This document shows positions 6,794-12,090 of a stretch of 14,990 nucleotides of DNA, in pieces. The translations under genes were made by a program, and so were the position numbers. The stretch spans positions 2,724 through 17,713 of the forward strand of contig DPVW01000500.1 in the NCBI GenBank assembly GCA_003529325.1, given 5' to 3'. How positions within the stretch are numbered: position 1 is the first letter of the stretch; each line of letters begins with the position of its first letter. The DNA comes from Candidatus Latescibacterota bacterium (lineage in GTDB: Bacteria > Latescibacterota > UBA2968 > UBA8231). Below the pieces are notes generated by a model that saw only the letters and a list, made by a program, of their open reading frames with translations, was not told where the DNA came from and made no database searches.

Positions 6794-7081
6794 TGCGCCG
6801 TCCCCTGTGATCGACAGCAGATCCGGCGCCGCGGAACGTGGCGATCCCTGGACGGCACCAACGGGCTGCCCGGTCCCGTGCTCTGTTTCCATCAGGACGC
6901 CGGTGGGTATCTATGGATGGGTACGTGGGGCCGGGGTGTTGCGTTGTACGACGGCAATACGATCCAGCTTCTGGGCACCGCCGATGGACTGGCGGGAGAC
7001 CGTGTGTGGTCGATCGCCGAGGATGGTGCCGGGCGCAAGTGGATCGGCACGTCGTCTGGCCTGAGTTGCTGGGATAGGTAG
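6794..7081 (+). pseudogene. Fragment of a two-component-regulator beta-propeller (Reg_prop repeats)
   Basis: The frame directly after the isomerase stop has no start codon of its own except an internal GTG at 6878, yet it encodes about 1.5-2 propeller blades. Two Reg_prop-like blades are recognisable: NGLPGPVLCFHQDAGGYLWM followed by GTWGRGVALYDG, and DGLAGDRVWSIAEDGAGRKW followed by IGTSSGLSCWD. Such repeats form the periplasmic N-terminal sensor of hybrid two-component proteins that are over 800 aa long. Here the fragment is cut at both ends, with the homology stopping at about 7073-7078 just before a TAG. It is a remnant, not a gene. The right-hand break coincides with the end of the response-regulator remnant on the opposite strand. 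Confidence 0.75.
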
Positions 7082-7390
7082 TTGTCAGCCTTGACCTCCA
7101 GGCCACGGAAGATGTCGTCCGGTTCAGTGTGAGAGGTGAGAAGTATTACGGGAATCGCACGCAACGCGGGGTCGGCCTTGAGGGCGCGGCACAATTCATA
7201 ACCGTCCATCTCCGGCATTTCAACATCCGAGATGATAACTGCAGGTAGTTCTCTGCGAACCTGTTCCAGGGCCTTCTCACCATCTGCCGCCAGCTAGACG
7301 CGGTAGCCATTGGCTTCCAGAGCGAGGCGTAGAGCTTGCGGCCTGTACGGGGCTGTCCTCGACGACGAGGACGTGCGTGCCCTGCGGCAC
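7072..7390 (-). pseudogene. Broken response-regulator receiver domain
   Basis: Minus-strand receiver (CheY-like) domain spread over several frames. From a GTG at 7390 it reads VPQGTHVLVVEDSPVQA, then needs one missing base near 7340 to continue as RKLYASL and another near 7320 to continue as LEANGYRV. An in-frame TAG lies at 7294-7296, after which LAADGEKALEQV and VIISDVEMPEMDGYELCRAL follow, with the phospho-acceptor Asp in SDVEMP intact. The domain runs on through IPVILLTSHTEPDDIF to ADNYLS and stops at about 7072, before the conserved Lys region. With two frameshifts, one nonsense codon and a 3' truncation, it cannot give a working product. It starts 11 nt after the DUF4954 stop and may once have been co-transcribed with it. 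Confidence 0.8.
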
Positions 7391-7400
7391 AGAGAGGGGG

Positions 7401-9350
7401 TCAGTCGTTGACACCGAGCTTGTCCTGCATCTGGCGTACGAAGGAGTTGCCCTCGAAGGTGCCGCGCACGGCCTCGAAGTCACGGATCTGCGTGTCGGCG
7501 TCACCATCGACGCCGTAACCGAAGCGGGCGACGAGGTCGTATTCCTTTTCGGCATCGGCAAGCAGCTTCTTGACGAATGTGGCATGCCACTTGTCATACG
7601 TACCTTGCAGAGCAACGAGTTGTGCCAGGCCGAGTTCCTCGAGGGCCTGTCCATGTCGTGTCTGCCAAGTGGCGTGAATCCAACTCCACTCATCCGCGGC
7701 GTACGCGGCAGCAGCTTCGTCAAAAGCCTCATCCACGGCGGCGGTCGATGCCAGGGTGCCATCGACGATATCGGCATGGATGCGTTGCAATCGTGTCTGT
7801 CCCATCAGCAAACCACCGATATCGGACCACGCTTCGCTATAGAGGCCATCCCCGGGGCCGAGGGTCTGACGTAAAGCCCCCGTGTCACCCGCCGCACGCG
7901 CCGCCGCAGCACGCTCGAGAATCTTGCCCTGCAGATACGCCTCGATGCCGGCGGCGTAATTGCGGGCGCTACGGCGTAACAGCAGACGCTTGATGATTAC
8001 GCCCTTGTAACGGATCTGGTCCACATCGCGCGGCGTCTCGTCATAGAGTGCATTCAACGCCGTCTCACCACGGATCATCTTGCCCACGGTGTATGGGTTG
8101 TAGATGTCGAAATGGATCCGGTCCCGTCGCTTCGTCGCCGTACGCCGGTCGCGAGTCGGCCACTTGTCGCCATCGCGAGCCAGGCCGACGGTGAACATGT
8201 TCATCGCCGGCGTACACAAGGACGCGCCCGCTTCCTCGGTCACGTAGGAGAATGGCAGGTCACTGAGATCGAAGTTGTTCAGATGCTTGCCGATGATGAC
8301 GCAGAATGGGCCGACCACCGACGGCCAGCGCATGTAGGAGAAGGAGCCATTCTTGGTGCCCCGCTGAATGATCCCCTGGTGCACGGGCCCCAACTTGTAC
8401 ATATGGTTCGACTGGTTGGTGCCGGAGCCGGCGTTGTAGAACGAGTAGATGCCAGCAATCAGCAAGGTGCTCTTGTGGTGGGTCACCGTATAGGGGCCGG
8501 CAAACACGGCGCAGGCCTCGCCGTGAAAGGCCTCGGAGTTGGCGAAGAATACCGAATTTTCCGCCGAAAACTGCTTGCCCAGCTGCGCACCCTGGCCGAC
8601 GAATCCGGTGTGCAGCACGACGCCATCCTCGACGCTGGCACCCTCCGAGAAAATGAAGTCCTCGGCGATTACTCCCGAACCGACACGGGTCGGTGCAGCG
8701 TGCTCAGAAAGAATCGTACCGTTGCAGAGTCGGGCGGCGCCAACGATCCGTGACTCCGGTCCGATGTGGACGTCGATTATCTCTTGAACATGAGCGACAC
8801 GAGCGCCGGAATCGATCCGACCACGGTCGGCAGTCGCTGCCGTGGTGACAGCGGCCACCATGGCATCGAGTCGGGAGACGAGTTCAGCATCATGGCGGTG
8901 CATGGATTGCAGGTAGGCGAATTGGCAGGAGAGTTCGGCGAAGAGGGTTACCTCGCGGCCGCCCCCCTCGTTGACCGTTTCGGCGCTAACACCATGGCCA
9001 AAGGTGGCGCCCGGTCGAGTGACAACGGACCCGACATCGGTGATCACCACGCCGGCACCGACATCATAGTTGGCCAGATGGCCGCCAATACGCTCGACGA
9101 GGACATCCGCCCCAAACTCACAGTTGACAATCGTGGCATCCGCCAACCCCGATGGCACGCTGATCCCCCCTTCAATCTGCACGCGCCCGGAGAGGGCACC
9201 GAGTCGGTTTGGCCCGACAAAGCGAACGCGATGGACGCGTTCGGCATCGAAGCCGGCGGCGGCGGTCACGAGAGACCAGTCCTCGGCTCGACAGCCATTG
9301 CCCTCCAGTACTTTGATCTGCACCGGAGACAGGGGGTGGTACTCAGACAT
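7401..9350 (-). CDS. DUF4954 family protein with left-handed beta-helix repeats
   Basis: A 649-aa protein matching the DUF4954 family known from Bacteroidetes, spirochaetes and relatives. The N terminus (LSPVQIKVLEGNGCRAEDWS, then VRFVGPNRLGALSG) is family-typical. Residues of roughly 50-400 are rich in hexapeptide-like turns (for example RIVGAARLCNG, GVIAEDFIFSEGASVEDG), as in LbH acyltransferases and nucleotidyltransferases such as GlmU and LpxA. The stretch GIYSFYNAGSGTNQSNHMYK and the following RGTKNGSFSYMRWPSVVGPF look like a conserved core. The last 200 residues are helical. The function is unknown. The beta-helix and the neighbouring NagB and NagB/PIG-L genes suggest a sugar-nucleotide or amino-sugar role, which is inference. 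The ATG at 9350 has GGAG about 7 nt upstream. The length matches the family, and no damage is seen. Confidence 0.82.
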   Translation of the reverse strand: MSEYHPLSPVQIKVLEGNGCRAEDWSLVTAAAGFDAERVHRVRFVGPNRLGALSGRVQIEGGISVPSGLADATIVNCEFGADVLVERIGGHLANYDVGAGVVITDVGSVVTRPGATFGHGVSAETVNEGGGREVTLFAELSCQFAYLQSMHRHDAELVSRLDAMVAAVTTAATADRGRIDSGARVAHVQEIIDVHIGPESRIVGAARLCNGTILSEHAAPTRVGSGVIAEDFIFSEGASVEDGVVLHTGFVGQGAQLGKQFSAENSVFFANSEAFHGEACAVFAGPYTVTHHKSTLLIAGIYSFYNAGSGTNQSNHMYKLGPVHQGIIQRGTKNGSFSYMRWPSVVGPFCVIIGKHLNNFDLSDLPFSYVTEEAGASLCTPAMNMFTVGLARDGDKWPTRDRRTATKRRDRIHFDIYNPYTVGKMIRGETALNALYDETPRDVDQIRYKGVIIKRLLLRRSARNYAAGIEAYLQGKILERAAAARAAGDTGALRQTLGPGDGLYSEAWSDIGGLLMGQTRLQRIHADIVDGTLASTAAVDEAFDEAAAAYAADEWSWIHATWQTRHGQALEELGLAQLVALQGTYDKWHATFVKKLLADAEKEYDLVARFGYGVDGDADTQIRDFEAVRGTFEGNSFVRQMQDKLGVND

Positions 9351-9526
9351 GTACAGGCTCCGTGATGTGCGCTATGTATCAATAAACTCAGGTATTTGTT
9401 GATGAACGCGAAAATGTAGACGGGGCCATGATGTGCCGCAACCAGGTTTACACCCCAGTTTTGCATACATTATCCTGTGATCAGACACCAACTACCCTTC
9501 AACCACGAGAGGCAGCGCCAAGACCT
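9351..9526. promoter_or_regulatory. Divergent intergenic region between DUF4954 and nagB
   Basis: This 176-bp non-coding stretch, A+T-richer than its surroundings, must contain the start signals for two divergent genes. It holds an imperfect inverted repeat, ATCAATAAA / TTTGTTGAT (arms at 9378-9386 and 9395-9403, 8 of 9 positions paired, 8-bp spacer), which could be an operator. It also holds a candidate plus-strand promoter, listed separately. I see no convincing minus-strand promoter with both elements, and no small ORF that deserves a call. Confidence 0.45.
9447..9476 (+). promoter_or_regulatory. Candidate promoter for nagB-ACP-condensing-enzyme unit
   Basis: TTTACA (9447-9452, five of six consensus positions) and TATCCT (9471-9476, four of six) are 18 bp apart, about 50 bp before the nagB ATG at 9527. 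No Shine-Dalgarno element is well placed before that ATG. The closest purine-rich stretch, AGAGG at 9507-9511, is 15 nt away. Confidence 0.33.
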
Positions 9527-10279
9527 ATGGCAGGAAATATCAAATTACAGATCTGCGACACCGCCGAAGAGGTCGCCAACCAGGCGGCATCCGCTTTCGC
9601 CAACCTTATCCGGGCGCGAAGCGATGCCGTCATCGGCCTCGCCACCGGCTCCACACCAGAAGCATCCTATGCTGAAATGGCAAGATTGCACCGCGATACC
9701 GGTCTGAGTTTTGCCGCTGTAACGTCCTTCAATCTCGATGAGTATTGGGGTCTGGGTGGTGATCATGACCAGAGTTATCGCTACTTCATGAACGACCGGC
9801 TGTTCAAGCACGTCGATATGCAGCCCTGGAATGCCCACGTACTCAATGGCAAGGCCCGTTTCCCTGAACTCGAATGCCGTTCCTTCGAGGACCGCATTCT
9901 CGCCGTTGGTGGTGTCGATCTGTGGCTGCTCGGTATCGGCGGCAATGGCCACATCGCCTTCAACGAGCCGGGGAGCCCGGTTGATTCTCGCACCCGTCTT
10001 GTCAGCCTGTCAGCAGAAACGATTGAATCCAACAGCGACGGCCGGTTCTTCAGTGACCCCGCCGATGTGCCACGGTGCGCGCTGTCCGCCGGCATTGGCA
10101 CCATCCGCGAGGCCAATGGACTGATTCTGTTGGCCACAGGGGAGAAGAAGGCTGACGCCATCGCCGCCGCCGTGGAAGGCCCGTTCTCCGTCGATTGTCC
10201 TGCGAGCCTGCTGCAGGACCACGGAGACTGCACTTTCATCATCGATGCCGCCGCGGCGTCGAAGCTCACGACGAAGTAG
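9527..10279 (+). CDS. nagB: Glucosamine-6-phosphate deaminase
   Basis: A 250-aa NagB, the usual length for the short bacterial type, catalysing glucosamine-6-phosphate to fructose-6-phosphate plus ammonia. Conserved elements are GLATGSTPEASYAEM (phosphate loop), SFNLDEYWGL with D71/E72, and LGIGGNGHIAFNEPGS, which contains N140, H142 and E147. These align with D72, D141, H143 and E148 of E. coli NagB, and Asn in place of D141 is also common in other bacterial NagB proteins. The ATG at 9527 is chosen because homology starts with IKLQICDTAEEVA. An in-frame ATG at 9428 would add 33 residues with no family resemblance and would cover the likely promoter. An ACP gene begins 13 nt after its stop, so the deaminase is co-transcribed with the ACP and condensing-enzyme genes. 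Confidence 0.93.
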   Translation: MAGNIKLQICDTAEEVANQAASAFANLIRARSDAVIGLATGSTPEASYAEMARLHRDTGLSFAAVTSFNLDEYWGLGGDHDQSYRYFMNDRLFKHVDMQPWNAHVLNGKARFPELECRSFEDRILAVGGVDLWLLGIGGNGHIAFNEPGSPVDSRTRLVSLSAETIESNSDGRFFSDPADVPRCALSAGIGTIREANGLILLATGEKKADAIAAAVEGPFSVDCPASLLQDHGDCTFIIDAAAASKLTTK

Positions 10280-10292
10280 GAGATAGCTCGAG

Positions 10293-10535
10293 ATGAACAG
10301 GGAAGACGTCAAATCACGGGTCTATAAAGTGATTGCCAACGTGCTCAAGATCGACACCGGCCAGATCGAGGAGAACCAGTCGTTCTCCGCCGATCTTGGT
10401 GCAGAGTCGGTACAGTCGGTGGAGTTGATGGCGGGATTTGAGGAGGAGTTTGAGATCGAGATGGACGAGGACGAGGCCCTCGGCGTGCAGGACGTTGGTG
10501 GGGCGATAGATTTCATCTGCAAGCATCTGGACTGA
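10293..10535 (+). CDS. Acyl carrier protein
   Basis: An 80-aa acidic four-helix carrier protein. The 4'-phosphopantetheine attachment motif reads DLGAESVQSVEL, with Ser39 as the modified residue. The usual DSL is changed to ESV, and the following VELMAGFEEEFEIEMDEDEA is typical for ACPs. The start is well supported: AGGAGAT at 10278-10284, overlapping the nagB stop region, lies 8 nt before the ATG. No fatty-acid synthesis gene (fabF, fabG, fabD) is next to it. It is followed after 15 nt by a DRE-TIM condensing enzyme, so it is more likely a specialised carrier than the housekeeping AcpP. Which acyl group it carries cannot be read from the sequence. Confidence 0.9.
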   Translation: MNREDVKSRVYKVIANVLKIDTGQIEENQSFSADLGAESVQSVELMAGFEEEFEIEMDEDEALGVQDVGGAIDFICKHLD

Positions 10536-10537
10536 TC

Positions 10538-10543
10538 AAGGAG
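10538..10543 (+). promoter_or_regulatory. Shine-Dalgarno supporting the GTG start of the condensing enzyme
   Basis: AAGGAG lies 7 nt before the GTG at 10551, in the short gap after the ACP stop. No in-frame ATG offers a comparable start, so this site decides for GTG. Confidence 0.75.
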
Positions 10544-10550
10544 CCAAGAC

Positions 10551-11939
10551 GTGACGACGAAGTACGAGTTACAAGAAACCGACGAGCCCAATCTGCTCGA
10601 CGACATGTTCGACTATTCGCAGCCGCCGAAGATCCAGTTCGACGGTCCCCTGGTTGAAGAGATCGATGGCAGACAGGTCTCCTTCGATCCGCAGGAGGCG
10701 CTGCAGCGGGACCTGGTCGTGACGGATACGACCTTCCGTGACGGGCAGCAGGCACGACCGCCGTATACCGTCGAGCAGCAGGTCAAGTTGTTCGACATGA
10801 TGGCCAAACTCGGTGGGCCGAATGGGGTGATCCGGCAGACCGAGTTTTTTCTCTATACGGCGAACGATCGTAAGGCCCTGGACGACTGCCGCGCGCTCGG
10901 ACATAAGTTCCCGGAAGTGACCTCGTGGATCCGCGCTGACAAGGGAGACTTTCGCCTCGTCAAAGAAGCCCAGGTCAAAGAGACGGGGTTGCTGACGCCG
11001 TCCTCGGACTATCACATCTTCTACAAGCTGAAGAAGGATCGCCGCAAGGCATTCGACGATTATATCGAGGTCATCGACGCTGCCTGGGAAGCTGGCATCC
11101 GCCCACGGGTCCATCTCGAAGATGTGACCCGCGCCGACTTCGATGGTTTTGTCATGCCATATGTGTCCGAGTTGAAGCGCCGCTCAGAGCAGGTGCCGGC
11201 GGATATGCATGTCAAGATCCGCTTGTGCGACACGATGGGTTTCGGTGTCTCCACGCCAGGGGTCAAGCTGCCACGCTCGATCCCGAAAATGATCCACCGT
11301 ATGACCCACGACATCGGCATGCCACCGGAGTGCCTGGAATGGCATGGCCACAACGATTTCCACAAGGTGCACATCAACGGCGCCACCGCCTGGTTGTATG
11401 GGTGCAATGCGGTGAACACGACACTCTTCGGTTTTGGTGAACGTACCGGCAATCCGCCTCTGGAGGGTGCACTGATAGAATACATCGCCCTCCACGGTGA
11501 TCTGTGTGGCATCAACACGCTGATGATTCAGGAGATGGCGGATTACATGCGGTCCATCGGTGTCGATATCGCTCATAACTATCCATTTGTTGGCCGCGAC
11601 TTCAATACGACGCGTGCCGGAATTCACGCCGGTGGCTTGCGTTCCGACGAACGGATCTACAACATCTTCGACACGACAACCCTCTTCAAGCGGCCGCCGC
11701 GCGTGTCCATCACGGACAAGTCCGGTGTCGATGGCGTCGCCCTCTGGGTGAACGCCTTTCTCGGTCTTGAAGGGGATGAGAGACTGTCAAAGATCAAAGT
11801 GCACAAGGTGGCGCGCTGGGTGATGGACCAGTACGAGGTCCACAGCCGCATGAGTGCCATCACCGACGAAGAGCTCGAGGAACAGGTCAAGCAGAGCATG
11901 CCCGACCAATACGCGGCCCGAGTCAAGAAAGCCAGCTGA
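10551..11939 (+). CDS. DRE-TIM condensing enzyme, Re-citrate synthase / homocitrate synthase-like
   Basis: A 462-aa member of the isopropylmalate/homocitrate synthase superfamily. It has an N-terminal extension of about 50 residues and then the catalytic signature TDTTFRDGQQ, with R63 and D64. The metal site HGHND lies at residues 265-269 within WHGHNDFHK, and NTTLFGFGERTGNPP follows. The C-terminal LeuA regulatory domain is missing. The combination GQQARPPYTVEQ, GVIRQTEFFLYT and EWHGHNDFHK is what I recall from the Re-citrate synthase group (Clostridium kluyveri and sulfate-reducer types) rather than from LeuA itself. That enzyme condenses acetyl-CoA with oxaloacetate to citrate with Re stereochemistry. 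Homocitrate or isopropylmalate synthesis remains possible. It follows an ACP gene and ends 31 nt before a strong terminator. Confidence 0.8.
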   Translation: MTTKYELQETDEPNLLDDMFDYSQPPKIQFDGPLVEEIDGRQVSFDPQEALQRDLVVTDTTFRDGQQARPPYTVEQQVKLFDMMAKLGGPNGVIRQTEFFLYTANDRKALDDCRALGHKFPEVTSWIRADKGDFRLVKEAQVKETGLLTPSSDYHIFYKLKKDRRKAFDDYIEVIDAAWEAGIRPRVHLEDVTRADFDGFVMPYVSELKRRSEQVPADMHVKIRLCDTMGFGVSTPGVKLPRSIPKMIHRMTHDIGMPPECLEWHGHNDFHKVHINGATAWLYGCNAVNTTLFGFGERTGNPPLEGALIEYIALHGDLCGINTLMIQEMADYMRSIGVDIAHNYPFVGRDFNTTRAGIHAGGLRSDERIYNIFDTTTLFKRPPRVSITDKSGVDGVALWVNAFLGLEGDERLSKIKVHKVARWVMDQYEVHSRMSAITDEELEEQVKQSMPDQYAARVKKAS

Positions 11940-11970
11940 GCCGCAGCACAGACTACGAGCTCTCAGTCTC

Positions 11971-12007
11971 AACGACCTGCCCCGTGAGCCGGGGCAGGTC
12001 GTTTTTT
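11971..12007 (+). terminator. Strong intrinsic terminator of the nagB operon
   Basis: Perfect 14-bp stem (AACGACCTGCCCCG at 11971-11984 with CGGGGCAGGTCGTT at 11990-12003), a 5-nt loop (TGAGC), and a run of six T at 12002-12007. There is no T run on the opposite strand, so it acts on plus-strand transcripts. It separates the nagB-ACP-condensing-enzyme unit from the fusion gene that follows. Confidence 0.93.
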
Positions 12008-12090
12008 GTATTCAGGTAATTTGTTGGACCCAGGCCCAGTGCGCATCTTCTTCGACATTCCTGTCCACGCACTGTCTCCAGCGAACTGCC

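Noticed and set aside
8112..8753. 213-aa plus-strand open frame opposite DUF4954
   Set aside because: It is antisense to the DUF4954 beta-helix region and has no recognisable motif or ribosome binding site.
9428..9526. 33-residue N-terminal extension of NagB from an upstream ATG
   Set aside because: The extra residues are unlike any NagB N terminus and would place the candidate promoter inside the coding region.
11854..12090. 79-residue N-terminal extension of the NagB/PIG-L fusion
   Set aside because: The open frame runs through the end of the preceding gene and the 14-bp-stem terminator, and similarity begins only after the ATG at 12091.
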